From Flavobacterium omnivorum (GTDB taxonomy: Bacteria > Bacteroidota > Bacteroidia > Flavobacteriales > Flavobacteriaceae): DNA of 64,000 bases. The stretch is taken from contig NZ_FNDB01000004.1 of assembly GCF_900099915.1 (NCBI RefSeq), positions 248,001 through 312,000 of the forward strand, given 5' to 3'. The notes beneath the pieces were generated by a model that worked only from the letters and a program-made list of their open reading frames with translations, ran no database searches and was not told the DNA's origin. Shown here piece after piece: positions 43,876 through 52,488 of this stretch (positions are counted from its first letter, which is position 1; each line of letters starts with the position of its first letter). Position numbers and translations under genes: made by a program.

Positions 43876-44292
43876 ATGGTTGATACTCTAGATTTAAAAA
43901 TAATAGCACAATTAGAAATAAATGCAAGAACTACTTTTGTACAAATTGGAAAACAAATAGGACTTTCGCCTTCTTCAGTAAGAGAACGCATTCAAAAATT
44001 AGAAGAAACAAATGTTATAACAGGGTATAAACTCCAACTCAACAATGACAAGCTTGGTTTTGGTCTGGAAGTTTTTATTCTTTTTAAATTGTTTAGCGGC
44101 AAATTAGAGGAGTTTTGCAATCAACTGGCTGATTTTCCTGAAATAAAGCAAATTCACCGGATTACTGGAGCACATAATATTTGTATGAAAGTGGTTTTAG
44201 TAGATCAATTGCATCTGCAACAATTTATTGACCGACTTTTATTATATGGAGAGCCCACAACGCACTTGATTTTATCTGATTTAAAAAAATAA
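43876..44292 (+). CDS. Lrp/AsnC family transcription regulator
   Basis: 138 residues. N-terminal winged helix-turn-helix (DLKIIAQLEINARTTFVQIGKQIGLSPSSVRERIQKLEETNVITGYKL) and C-terminal RAM/ACT ligand domain (residues ~65-135, IHRITGAHNICMKVVL). Members sense amino acids or related molecules. Divergently oriented 105 bases from the TauE/SafE permease; divergent pairs like this usually mean local control of export. Binding site in 43771-43875 not identified. Confidence 0.9.
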   Translation: MVDTLDLKIIAQLEINARTTFVQIGKQIGLSPSSVRERIQKLEETNVITGYKLQLNNDKLGFGLEVFILFKLFSGKLEEFCNQLADFPEIKQIHRITGAHNICMKVVLVDQLHLQQFIDRLLLYGEPTTHLILSDLKK

Positions 44293-44358
44293 TATAGGCC
44301 TGTGTGTTTCTTAAATCAAAAAGATTTTTAGCTTTATGTTTAAAAACAGATTTCATAA

Positions 44359-44410
44359 AAAAACCGGACCGCTTCAGTTGATAAATTTCAAATAAAGCAT
44401 TCCGGTTTTT
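44359..44410 (+). terminator. Possible terminator after the Lrp/AsnC regulator
   Basis: AAAAACCGGA (44359-44368) pairs with TCCGGTTTTT (44401-44410). The 32-base loop is long, so confidence is moderate. Confidence 0.5.
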
Positions 44411-44430
44411 AAGAAAGTAGGAAAGTAATA

Positions 44431-44544
44431 TTATTCCGTTACTATTATATCTTTAATTTCTACTACTTGAAGATCAAAAGTGAGATCTCCATCAAAAATG
44501 ATGCTATCCGCTTTTACTTCTGCTTCTAACAAATTAATATTATT
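44431..44544 (-). pseudogene. Possible gene remnant (C-terminal fragment)
   Basis: On the minus strand, codons from 44544 down to a TAA at 44431 encode NNINLLEAEVKADSI... ending QVVEIKDIIVTE. An in-frame TAA precedes it and no ATG exists, only a TTG. The composition looks protein-like (alternating hydrophobic and acidic residues). It may be the tail of a deleted gene. The rest of the 545-base gap 44293-44837 has terminators on either side and no other ORF. Confidence 0.3.
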
Positions 44545-44787
44545 TTAAACTTTAAACGTATTTTTCTAAAGTCGGTAATTGTGTCGACCTACAATAAATT
44601 TATTTATACCCAGAGACTTTAAGACGAATACATTTCAAGTCAAATATTAGATGGATTGTATTCGTTTACTTTAAATAAGTAATAAGTATTTTCAGAGTTA
44701 AATAAACTATGTTTTTTTTGCACTATAATTTATATTATGTAAAATAGAGAATAGCGAAACTCATGCAAGTCCTAGAATTGACTTCAT

Positions 44788-44817
44788 AAAAAAAGCACCA
44801 CCTACTGGTGATGCTTT
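44788..44817 (-). terminator. Terminator of the DUF2911 gene
   Basis: On the minus strand, AAAGCATCACC and GGTGGTGCTTT form a stem with one mismatch around AGTA, followed by a T run. It is 20 bases after the stop codon of the gene at 44838. Confidence 0.8.
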
Positions 44818-44837
44818 AGATATTTGATATCCACTAA

Positions 44838-45344
44838 TTATTTAACACTTATTGGAATAGTCCAATTTTCCCAACTTACCGTTACGTTATTAGCATTAAC
44901 GGTATACACTAATTTTTCAGATGCTGATTTAGCTACTTTTTGTTTTACTGTTACACGCAATTGATCTTCTTTTTCTTTGTAATCATAAGCTCCCCATTGT
45001 TTTGCCTCTTTGTTAAAGATGATTACACATTCTTTTTCACTAGGTAGAATAAAAAAGGAATATTTCCCTGCTGGCAATTTTGCACCTTCAATTGTTACCT
45101 CTTTATCTGTTTCAAAAGTAGTTGCGTCGTTTGCACCGGCACGCCAAACTTTATTAAATGGTACTAAAGCGCCCCAAATTTTTCTTGCATTTACCGACGG
45201 ACTGCCGTAATTAATTGTAATAGTAGCCCCATTTATTTTTCCTGTAGCTACTTCTTTACTGCTTGTAGGTTTTCCTTGAGCAGCAATAATATTCACAATG
45301 AATAAGGCGATAAGCGAAAAATGCATTTTTCTAATTCCTTTCAT
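44838..45344 (-). CDS. DUF2911 secreted protein
   Basis: 168 residues with a Sec signal (SLIALFIVNIIAAQG). The mature protein has the DUF2911 pattern: ATITINYGSPSVNARKIWGALVPFNKVWRAGANDATTF, LPAGKYSFFILPSEKEC, and a final SWENWTIPI. This domain is common in Bacteroidetes and of unknown function; it is envelope-located. No operon partner. An alternative start at the second Met (MHFSLIAL) is possible and would not change the mature protein. Confidence 0.87.
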   Translation of the reverse strand: MKGIRKMHFSLIALFIVNIIAAQGKPTSSKEVATGKINGATITINYGSPSVNARKIWGALVPFNKVWRAGANDATTFETDKEVTIEGAKLPAGKYSFFILPSEKECVIIFNKEAKQWGAYDYKEKEDQLRVTVKQKVAKSASEKLVYTVNANNVTVSWENWTIPISVK

Positions 45345-45447
45345 GATTTAAAATGTTTAAGTTTATGTTATAAAAGTAAAAAAAGGCAATTTAATTCATT
45401 GTCATTCTTGTTTATTTTATGAAAATATTAAGTAATTTATAAATTAA

Positions 45448-45455
45448 TAGTTTTG
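45448..45455 (+). promoter_or_regulatory. Predicted -7 box for the DUF294 gene
   Basis: TAGTTTTG matches TAnnTTTG. ATG 45529 is 73 bases further on. No -33 TTG at the usual distance was seen. Confidence 0.4.
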
Positions 45456-45528
45456 CCGGATAAATGGCTGCGTTATGATTTTAAATTTTATTATTTTTAC
45501 AAAAATATACATTCTTTATTTGCAAACT

Positions 45529-47445
45529 ATGAATACAATTGCGGAACACATTGCTGACTTTTTAAAAGAATATCCACCATTTAATCATTTGACTTTTGTA
45601 GAGTTATCAATAATTGCGACCAGTATCCGAGTGGTAAATTTGGAAAAGCACAAAATACTATTTCAAGTAAATGATCTTTTGCACGATAGCTTTTATGTTG
45701 TCGCCTCTGGTGTGATTAATTTATCTGTGATAGCTGATGCAGAGGAAACACTATTGAACAAATGTAATGAAGGAGATATTTTTGGTTTGCGTCCATTTTT
45801 TGCTAAAAACAATTACATGATGACGGCAAAAGCCAGAGAAGAAAGCATTGTTTATGCCATTCCTATTGCTACTTTTCGGCCTTTTGTAGCCAATAATGCA
45901 GAAGTTTTAAATTTTTTGTTGGAAAGTTTTGCTGTGAACACGCGAAATCCAAAGGATAAAGAAAATTTAATAGGAAAATTGATCTCTGATAACGTTTTTT
46001 ATTCAGATCAACAGTCCGAAATGCAATACTTTCAAACTTTATCGTACAATACGTCGCCCTTAAAAACTAATAGTAGCGCTATAGTTCAAGAAGTTGCTCA
46101 ATTAATGACCGAAGCTTTAAAGAATAATATTGTAGTTTGTGACAATAATATTCCTTTAGGTATTATTACAGACGCCGATATGCGGTCTAAAGTTGCCACG
46201 GGACGATTTCCAATGACTGCCTCTGTTGCTAAAATAATGTCTTCGCCTGTAATTACAGTATTGGAAAATGTTTCTTTAGCCGAAGCGCAATTGCTGATGC
46301 TAAAATATAATGTGACTCATTTGTGTGTAACGCAAGATGGTACCGATAAATCTATTGTTAAAGGGATTATTAGTGAGCACGATTTAATTCTTGCGCAAGC
46401 TAATAATCCAGGTGTTTTAATAAAAGAAATTAAACGCTGTCAATCATCAAAAGAATTAAAACAAATTCGGGAACGGTTAACGGATTTAATTCAGACGTCC
46501 ATTTCAAAAAATATACCGCTTTCTCACGTATTTAATATTGCCAGCGAAATCAATTTGGCAATCATTAAACGTTCAGTTGAATTGTCGATTTTAGATTTAG
46601 GCTCACCTCCTGCCCGTTTTGCTTGGTTGAGTATAGGGAGTCAAGGTAGAAAAGAACAATTATTATTGACGGATCAAGATAGTATTTTGATCTTTGAAGA
46701 TGTGTCTGCGGACAAATATCGAGAAGTAAAAGACTATTTCCTAAAATTGGGAAAAAGAACGACGGCCACGCTTGAAAAAATTGGTTATGAACTTTGTCCA
46801 AACGGACACATGGGAAGCAATATGTTGTGGTGTAAGTCTATGACAGACTGGACAAAACAGTATGACAGCTGGATGAATACTCCAGGTGAAAACAGTAATG
46901 ATTTAAGCAGTATTTTCTTTGATTATGAAATCACTTTTGGAGAACAAAAAATTGAAGATGCAATTGGAAATGTCGTTTTTAAAAATGCGAAAAACAATAC
47001 CTTATTTTTTGACTTTCTTGGAAACGATGCATTACGAAAAAACTCTCCTTTAACTTTTTTCAAAAAATTTAATGTTGAAGAAGAGGGAATTAATAAAGAT
47101 AAATTTGATATTAAAACACGTGCCTTGATGCCATTGATTGATGGCGCGAGACTTTTTGCTATATATTTTGACATTAGAGGCATTAATAATACGTTCCAAA
47201 GATTCAAACAACTATCAATTACAGACCCAAAACATGCTGAAATTTATCTTAATTGTGCCGAAGCCTTTTTGACTTTATCAAAGTTTAGAATATCAGAAGG
47301 TCTAAAAAATGACAATTCCGGCCAATTTATAAATTTGGAAGAATTGTCAAAAATAGATCGTGAAAAATTAAAAAATGCACTAGCTCCTATGAGGGAATTA
47401 GAAGAACTTATAAAAGGAAAATTTCAACTTACACAATTTTCATAA
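45529..47445 (+). CDS. cNMP-binding / CBS / DUF294 nucleotidyltransferase-like protein
   Basis: 638 residues from ATG 45529 (MNTIAEHIADFLKEYPP); an upstream ATG at 45475 with no family-like sequence is rejected. Domains in order: cyclic-nucleotide-binding fold (~10-130, HKILFQVNDLLHDSFYVVASGVINL), two CBS domains (~185-310, LGIITDADMRSKVATGRFPM and ITVLENVSLAEAQLLMLKYNVTHLCV), the DUF294 nucleotidyltransferase-like domain (FAWLSIGSQGRKEQLLLTDQDSILIF) with its Gly-Ser and Asp residues, and a C-terminal substrate-binding domain. It may be a GlnD-like signal enzyme. A gene for a DnaQ-fold protein follows after two bases, a pairing also known near acetate genes elsewhere. Confidence 0.87.
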   Translation: MNTIAEHIADFLKEYPPFNHLTFVELSIIATSIRVVNLEKHKILFQVNDLLHDSFYVVASGVINLSVIADAEETLLNKCNEGDIFGLRPFFAKNNYMMTAKAREESIVYAIPIATFRPFVANNAEVLNFLLESFAVNTRNPKDKENLIGKLISDNVFYSDQQSEMQYFQTLSYNTSPLKTNSSAIVQEVAQLMTEALKNNIVVCDNNIPLGIITDADMRSKVATGRFPMTASVAKIMSSPVITVLENVSLAEAQLLMLKYNVTHLCVTQDGTDKSIVKGIISEHDLILAQANNPGVLIKEIKRCQSSKELKQIRERLTDLIQTSISKNIPLSHVFNIASEINLAIIKRSVELSILDLGSPPARFAWLSIGSQGRKEQLLLTDQDSILIFEDVSADKYREVKDYFLKLGKRTTATLEKIGYELCPNGHMGSNMLWCKSMTDWTKQYDSWMNTPGENSNDLSSIFFDYEITFGEQKIEDAIGNVVFKNAKNNTLFFDFLGNDALRKNSPLTFFKKFNVEEEGINKDKFDIKTRALMPLIDGARLFAIYFDIRGINNTFQRFKQLSITDPKHAEIYLNCAEAFLTLSKFRISEGLKNDNSGQFINLEELSKIDREKLKNALAPMRELEELIKGKFQLTQFS

Positions 47446-47447
47446 TC

Positions 47448-48044
47448 ATGTTAGACTGGCTAAAAAATATTAATAAAGAACATCCTGAATTTTGGAAAAA
47501 TTATGCTTCAAAATTTGATAAAAAATCATCTCGATATGTTGTTTTATCAACAGAAACCTCTGGTTTAAATACAGATAAAGATGTTATTTTATCTATTGGT
47601 TCTTTTGCAGTAATTGATAGCAGTATAATTATAGGTGACAGTTTTGAAGCGGTTTTATTACAATATAAATTTTTTCATGATAATGGTCTTTCTAATGAAT
47701 TTCTGGTAGAGAGTAAAATGAAAAAACTAGGAGAGCCGGACGCAATAAAAGCATTTATCGATTTTATAGGGAATTCCACTTTAGTTGGACATCATATCGA
47801 TTTTGATGTCGAAATGATCAACGTTGCTTTAGAAAAGTTAGATTGTGGGCGCTTAAAAAATGAAGCATTAGACATTGATGTTATGCATCGAAAACTAAAT
47901 GATATTAACGACAAGCAATTTTCTCTAGAGGAGCTTTGCACTGCCTATAATATTCCTAAAAGCGATCGAAATTCAGCAGCCGAAGATGCGTATAAAACTG
48001 CTTTGTTATTTTTAAAGTTAAAATCGAGATTGGGCATTAAGTAG
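47448..48044 (+). CDS. DnaQ-fold 3'-5' exonuclease-like protein, catalytic residues altered
   Basis: 198 residues, starting two bases after the DUF294 gene. The DEDDh exonuclease fold is recognisable: motif I region VVLSTETSGL, motif II VGHHIDFDVEMI, motif III SDRNSAAEDAYKTA. Motif I should read DxE, but here Ser replaces the Asp (STE). In motif III the expected His five residues before the final Asp is Asn. Exonuclease activity is therefore doubtful; a binding or regulatory role with the DUF294 partner is more likely. The motif II Asp is intact. Ends eight bases from the convergent PPTase gene. Confidence 0.8.
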   Translation: MLDWLKNINKEHPEFWKNYASKFDKKSSRYVVLSTETSGLNTDKDVILSIGSFAVIDSSIIIGDSFEAVLLQYKFFHDNGLSNEFLVESKMKKLGEPDAIKAFIDFIGNSTLVGHHIDFDVEMINVALEKLDCGRLKNEALDIDVMHRKLNDINDKQFSLEELCTAYNIPKSDRNSAAEDAYKTALLFLKLKSRLGIK

Positions 48045-48052
48045 CTTTCATT

Positions 48053-48544
48053 CTAATCAACAAGCATTATTCCCTCCCAAAAATGCCCATGATGCGTAAT
48101 AGAAACAGGTCTCGTAATCAAATTTGCAATATCTTTGACAAATGGAACACCATTAATTTTGGTGATTTTTGTTTCTAATTCTATCTTCTTAATGTGACTA
48201 AAATACTGTTTTTTAGCAACAGCAATAGTATAAACTGATTCGTTTGAAATTTGTGTTTGTGTATGGTATGTAAAGCCATTGCAAGAAACGGTTCCTAAAT
48301 TTTCACTTTCGTACCAACAGTCTAATTGCAATGGAATATAGCCTCTGATTCCTGTTTCCCTGTTGTAGATTTTATAAGCAGCTTCTTTTCTAGTCCATAA
48401 GTTCCAAACCATTATCTCTGGATTTATAGCATTAGCAATAAGCAGTTGCTCGTTTTCTGTAAAAATTTTATCTAAAAAACGGTTCCGTTGCCAGTTGCTT
48501 TCTTTCTTAGCTAAAGCCAAATCTACAATATCGTTTCCTATCAT
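48053..48544 (-). CDS. 4'-phosphopantetheinyl transferase (type III PKS cluster)
   Basis: 163 residues. MIGNDIVDLALAKKES at the N-terminus and WNLWTRKEAAYKIYNRETG carry the two signature motifs (Asp, Lys/Glu and Mg-binding residues) of the PPTase fold. It activates carrier proteins by adding the CoA phosphopantetheine arm, probably for the ACP encoded 55 bases upstream. Last gene of the minus-strand cluster that begins at 53601. Confidence 0.87.
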   Translation of the reverse strand: MIGNDIVDLALAKKESNWQRNRFLDKIFTENEQLLIANAINPEIMVWNLWTRKEAAYKIYNRETGIRGYIPLQLDCWYESENLGTVSCNGFTYHTQTQISNESVYTIAVAKKQYFSHIKKIELETKITKINGVPFVKDIANLITRPVSITHHGHFWEGIMLVD

Positions 48545-48598
48545 TTGCTAGTTTTCAGTTTAGAACAATAAAAGATGCATCATTATAATACTTGTGAT

Positions 48599-48856
48599 TT
48601 ACTTTTCAGCAAGTTTTATTGCAACAATTTCCATCGCCGATTTTACATTTATCATTTTTTCCATCGATTCATTATCAATTATTATATTGTATTTCTCTTC
48701 GATATCTAGAATTACATCGACAAGGTTAGCTGAATTTATTTTTAAATCATTTATAAAATCGGTTTCCTCTGTAAGGGCATCAAATGATTCCTGATTTTGT
48801 ACATACGGTTTTACGATGGTTTTTAATTGCTCGATTATTTCTTGCTTACTTATCAT
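48599..48856 (-). CDS. Acyl carrier protein (type III PKS cluster)
   Basis: 85 residues, four-helix acidic ACP. The attachment Ser is probably Ser42 in LKINSANLVDVILDIEEKYNI, where the usual Asp-Ser-Leu motif is Asn-Ser-Ala; the fold and DxxE-type helix 2 remain. The neighbouring PPTase, ketosynthase and dehydratase imply a dedicated chain carrier for this cluster and not the housekeeping AcpP. Confidence 0.87.
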   Translation of the reverse strand: MISKQEIIEQLKTIVKPYVQNQESFDALTEETDFINDLKINSANLVDVILDIEEKYNIIIDNESMEKMINVKSAMEIVAIKLAEK

Positions 48857-48945
48857 TTATTTGATCTGTTTTTTCTGTTAATTTTTTTAGCTTTACTACT
48901 TTGTTTGTGATGAAAGGACTGGTGTGATAAATTTGGTGTCTAAGG

Positions 48946-50223
48946 CTATGCTGCTTTCCATTTTTTAAAAATCACACAACCATTCACATCTCCAAAACCA
49001 AAACTGGCTTTAGCAATTATATTTAGTTCTTTTTTTATGAATTGTTTTGGAATCTTGGACTCATCGATGAGTGCTGTAATTTCGGCGTGCAAATCATCGC
49101 AATTAATATTCGGAAAAACAAATCCATGAGCTAATTGCAATACCGATGCTACACTTTCAATACTTCCCGCTCCAGACAGGCAATGACCTACCATTGATTT
49201 TAAGGAATTTATATAAGGAAAGTCTTTCCCTTTTCGGTCTAAAGCTACGCTCCAATTTTGAATTTCTAAACCATCTTTAGAAGTTGCAGTCAAATGGCCG
49301 TTGATAGCATCAATCTCGTTTGCATCTATTCCAGCATTTGCTATAGCATTTTTAATACACCTTTGTACCGCCATTGGATTAGGTGCCGTCATGGTTCCCA
49401 ATCCCCGTTGCCCTCCAGAATTGATATTTCCTCCTAAGACTTCGGCGTAAATTCGGGCACCACGAGCCAAAGCAGTTTCTAAATCTTCTAGAACCAAAGC
49501 ACCTGCTCCGCTACCTGGAACAAATCCCGAAGCACTAGCACTCATGGGTCTCGAGCCTTGTTCTGGTTCGTCATTATGCTTGAAAGTACACACGCGCATT
49601 GCATCAAAACCACCCCAAATATAAGGTCCAGAGTCACTGGTGCTCCCTGCTAAAATGCGTTTGGCCTGACCTAATTTAATTCGTTCATAAGCCATCAATA
49701 TACTTTCGGTTCCTGTGGTACAGGCAGAAGAATTAGTTGTCACTTGATTCCCTAATCCTAATTTTCCACCTAAGTAAGCACTTACACCACTATTCATTGT
49801 TTGCGCTACGGCCGTACTTCCCAACCGTCGTGTTTGAAAATCATCTATTTTATAAATGCTTTCCCTAAACTTATCAATTCCAGAAGTTCCCGTTCCAAAA
49901 ATAGTTCCGCTGTCCCAATCCGGCTCTTCCTTGATTTCCAGGGATAATCCCGCATCTTTCCATGCATCTATTCCTGCGATTACACCATACAAAATCCCCG
50001 TTGAATTGAAGTTTCGTAACTCTAATTCTGAGAAATATTGCAATGCTAGTTGAGTAGAAATTTCAGGTTTTCCAGCAATTTGACAAGAAAATTGTAATCG
50101 CTCCAACTCAGCGTCGTGCTTAATCCCTGAAATTCCATTTTTGATAGCATGAGTAAACACATCAAGTCCCACTCCATTTGGAGCAACAACACCAAGACCC
50201 GTTATAACTACTCTTTTTTCCAT
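48946..50223 (-). CDS. Beta-ketoacyl-ACP synthase, KAS II-like (type III PKS cluster)
   Basis: 425 residues. N-terminal RVVITGLGVVAPNGVG; active-site Cys168 in VTTNSSACTTGTESI; catalytic His residues in INGHLTATSKDG (in place of the usual AHGTGT) and MVGHCLSGAGS. The triad Cys-His-His is retained, so it should catalyse decarboxylative Claisen condensation of acyl chains. In this cluster it likely extends the acyl starter chain that the type III PKS uses. Next to the dehydratase gene (57 bases). Confidence 0.88.
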   Translation of the reverse strand: MEKRVVITGLGVVAPNGVGLDVFTHAIKNGISGIKHDAELERLQFSCQIAGKPEISTQLALQYFSELELRNFNSTGILYGVIAGIDAWKDAGLSLEIKEEPDWDSGTIFGTGTSGIDKFRESIYKIDDFQTRRLGSTAVAQTMNSGVSAYLGGKLGLGNQVTTNSSACTTGTESILMAYERIKLGQAKRILAGSTSDSGPYIWGGFDAMRVCTFKHNDEPEQGSRPMSASASGFVPGSGAGALVLEDLETALARGARIYAEVLGGNINSGGQRGLGTMTAPNPMAVQRCIKNAIANAGIDANEIDAINGHLTATSKDGLEIQNWSVALDRKGKDFPYINSLKSMVGHCLSGAGSIESVASVLQLAHGFVFPNINCDDLHAEITALIDESKIPKQFIKKELNIIAKASFGFGDVNGCVIFKKWKAA

Positions 50224-50280
50224 ACAAAAATTAATTTTAAATCAAAAAGGCATTAAGAATATTAAGTTATTTTACTCTTT

Positions 50281-50709
50281 TTAAATTATCATTCCTGCAA
50301 TTATTCCTGTACAAACCTCTTCTCCTTTTTCATTTTTCATAATGACTTTACATTTTAGTTTTCCGAATCTAAAGTAAATTTTTTCTGAAATTACAGTCAC
50401 TCTTTCATTAGGAAATACCGGTTTTAAAAACTCTATTTCTGATGATGTTAAGGCAATTGAAATAGCTTTATTAAATGAATCATCTAATAAAAAAATTCCT
50501 AGACAAACCAATCCAATCTGAGCCATCGCTTCTGTTAGGATAACTCCAGGAGTTATCGGATTATCTTTAAAATGTCCTTTGTAAAAATCCAGATTCTCGT
50601 CAAAATAATACGTCCCTGCAACTCCATTTTCGTTGATATGAAGAATTTCGTCCACAAACAAAAAAGATTTGGAATACGGTAATTTTGCTATGATTTCTTG
50701 GTTAGTCAT
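50281..50709 (-). CDS. 3-hydroxyacyl-ACP dehydratase, FabZ-like (type III PKS cluster)
   Basis: 142 residues from the start at 50709 (MTNQEIIAKLPYSKSFLFVDEI); an upstream extension to 50769 is rejected because it lacks family character and overlaps the previous gene. Hotdog fold with His46 in FYKGHFKDNPITPGV and Glu60 in ILTEAMAQIG as the active-site pair. It removes water from 3-hydroxyacyl-ACP. It lies 16 bases downstream of the type III PKS gene. A ketoreductase and enoyl reductase are not in the cluster, so these would come from primary fatty acid synthesis. Confidence 0.87.
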   Translation of the reverse strand: MTNQEIIAKLPYSKSFLFVDEILHINENGVAGTYYFDENLDFYKGHFKDNPITPGVILTEAMAQIGLVCLGIFLLDDSFNKAISIALTSSEIEFLKPVFPNERVTVISEKIYFRFGKLKCKVIMKNEKGEEVCTGIIAGMII

Positions 50710-50725
50710 ATTTTTGAACACTGAT

Positions 50726-51778
50726 TTAAAACTGTAATAAAACCCGTTGTGCCGAAAAACCAGGACCAAAACTCAACATTAATCCTTTTTCTCCTTTTTT
50801 AGGCTGCTTCTCCATTATTTGCTCTAAAACATATAAAACTGTGGCACTAGACATGTTTCCATACGAGCGCAAAACTTCCTTGGTATCATCGATATTTTTT
50901 CCCATACTCGAGAACAAACTTTCGACAGTTTGTACAATTTTTTTTCCACCGGGATGAAATATTAAATGATCAATATCCTCGATTCTCAAATCATTTTTTT
51001 CCAAAAACGGATAAATAATAGCTGGAAAATGAGAAGCAATTGTTTCTGGCACTTCAATGTCTAAAACCATTTGTAAGCCTGAGTTAGTCAACTTAAACCC
51101 CATCATATGAATGTTATCATAAAAATGATACATCTCCTCCGCTTTGATTTCCGGGCCTTCATCATCTTCATGAGAAGATAGCAACACACAAGCCGCTCCA
51201 TCACCAAAAATAGCTGCACTTACAATATTTGCCATCGAAAAATCATCTAATTGAAAGGTTGCCGTTGGACTTTCAACTGCAATGACAGCAGCACGTTTTC
51301 CGGGATTGGCTTGCAAGAAATTCTTAGCATATATAATCCCAGAAATTCCAGCCGCACAACCCATTTCAGTAACGGGAAGGCGAACAATATCCTGACGTAA
51401 TTTTAATTTGTTTATCAAATAGGCATCCAGAGAAGGAATCATAATGCCGGTACAACTTACTGTAATGATGTAATCTAAATCTTCTGGTTTCCAATTGGCT
51501 TTAGTCAGTGCTTTTTCGAGAACCTTTTCCCCTAAGTCAATGACTTCACGAACATAAATATCATTTCTTTCTTCAAATGAAGTTTTTGTAAATACTTCAA
51601 TTGGATCCATAATGGAATATCTTTTATCTACAGCGGCTCCTTCAAAAATCTTTTTTACTTTTCTAATGAAACGTTCGTCTTGCCCTACTAACCAGGAATC
51701 CAAAAAAGGCAGTATTTCATCTGTATATCTGGAATATTTTGGTAACTGTTTTGTTACGGTTTTAATTTTTACACTCAT
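50726..51778 (-). CDS. Type III polyketide synthase
   Basis: 350 residues from 51778 (MSVKIKTVTKQLPKYSRYTDE), which gives a 4-base overlap with the upstream methyltransferase. The catalytic triad is present: Cys141 in VTEMGCAAGISG, His275 in HLIFHPGGKK and Asn308 in SYGNMSSATV. PDAY/SFGPGFSAQ-type elements also match chalcone synthase-like enzymes. Type III enzymes extend an acyl starter with malonyl-CoA and cyclise it to resorcinols, pyrones or related rings. A long-chain starter from the neighbouring ACP/KAS/dehydratase set is inferred. Confidence 0.93.
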   Translation of the reverse strand: MSVKIKTVTKQLPKYSRYTDEILPFLDSWLVGQDERFIRKVKKIFEGAAVDKRYSIMDPIEVFTKTSFEERNDIYVREVIDLGEKVLEKALTKANWKPEDLDYIITVSCTGIMIPSLDAYLINKLKLRQDIVRLPVTEMGCAAGISGIIYAKNFLQANPGKRAAVIAVESPTATFQLDDFSMANIVSAAIFGDGAACVLLSSHEDDEGPEIKAEEMYHFYDNIHMMGFKLTNSGLQMVLDIEVPETIASHFPAIIYPFLEKNDLRIEDIDHLIFHPGGKKIVQTVESLFSSMGKNIDDTKEVLRSYGNMSSATVLYVLEQIMEKQPKKGEKGLMLSFGPGFSAQRVLLQF

Positions 51779-52488
51779 ATTTTTGAAATTATCCATTGGT
51801 ATCGAAAAGCCCATTTCCAATGAATTTTAAAGTTGATAAAGTTTAATTTTTTGGAGAAACGAACTAACTCTTCCTTTTTAAAACCCCTTAATATTGAAGT
51901 CAATCCATCTTCCCTTGACATGTCGTTCAATTGAAATACAAAACATAATCCTTGAAACAAGCGGTATGCAATTGCACTTCGATGTAAATCATTGATCACT
52001 ATACCCATACTTGCATTACTTTCAAATACGTTCAACAACTGAACAATTTCATCGTCTTTGAAATGGTGCAATGTCAAAGTGCACAGAACGATATCATATT
52101 TTAATTGTGCAAATGAAGGTCTGAAAATATCTAGACATTGGTAGCTGATATTGGGATAATCTTCAGATAATTTTCGAGCATGTGAGATCGTAAAATTATT
52201 AGCGTCAACTCCTATCAATCGGAATTTTAAATTATTTTTTAATCCAAAATCGGCTAAAGTCCTTAACATATCACCATTACCGCAACCTACATCAAGAATT
52301 AAAATTTCTTTTGATTTGGATTCTTTGGCAATTAGTTCCCTTACTCCTTTTAAAGTTAACTGATTTCCTCCTAAAAGCTGATTAATTTTAGCTATTTTAT
52401 CCAAGGCATCTCTTAATTCTTCGCCTTCGAGCAGAAAGTCATCCATTATTTCGGGATCATTGGTTCTGTGCGTTGTGTTTATAGCCAT
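51775..52488 (-). CDS. Class I SAM-dependent methyltransferase (type III PKS cluster)
   Basis: 237 residues. SAM-binding motif ILILDVGCGNGDMLRTL near residue 65 and FRLIGVDANNF near 95; YDIVLCTLTLHHF is motif IV-like. A DHHF-type acidic/His pattern suggests O- or C-methylation of the polyketide ring. Its stop overlaps the PKS start by 4 bases (ATGA) and its start abuts the FAD enzyme gene with no gap, so translation is tightly coupled. Acceptor unknown. Confidence 0.88.
   Translation of the reverse strand: MAINTTHRTNDPEIMDDFLLEGEELRDALDKIAKINQLLGGNQLTLKGVRELIAKESKSKEILILDVGCGNGDMLRTLADFGLKNNLKFRLIGVDANNFTISHARKLSEDYPNISYQCLDIFRPSFAQLKYDIVLCTLTLHHFKDDEIVQLLNVFESNASMGIVINDLHRSAIAYRLFQGLCFVFQLNDMSREDGLTSILRGFKKEELVRFSKKLNFINFKIHWKWAFRYQWIISKI

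Noticed and set aside
50710..50769. Longer start for the FabZ-like dehydratase
   Set aside because: Overlaps the PKS 3' end and the added residues lack family character.
51779..51820. Longer start for the type III PKS
   Set aside because: Would extend into the methyltransferase gene; start at 51778 gives the usual 4-base overlap and family-typical N-terminus.
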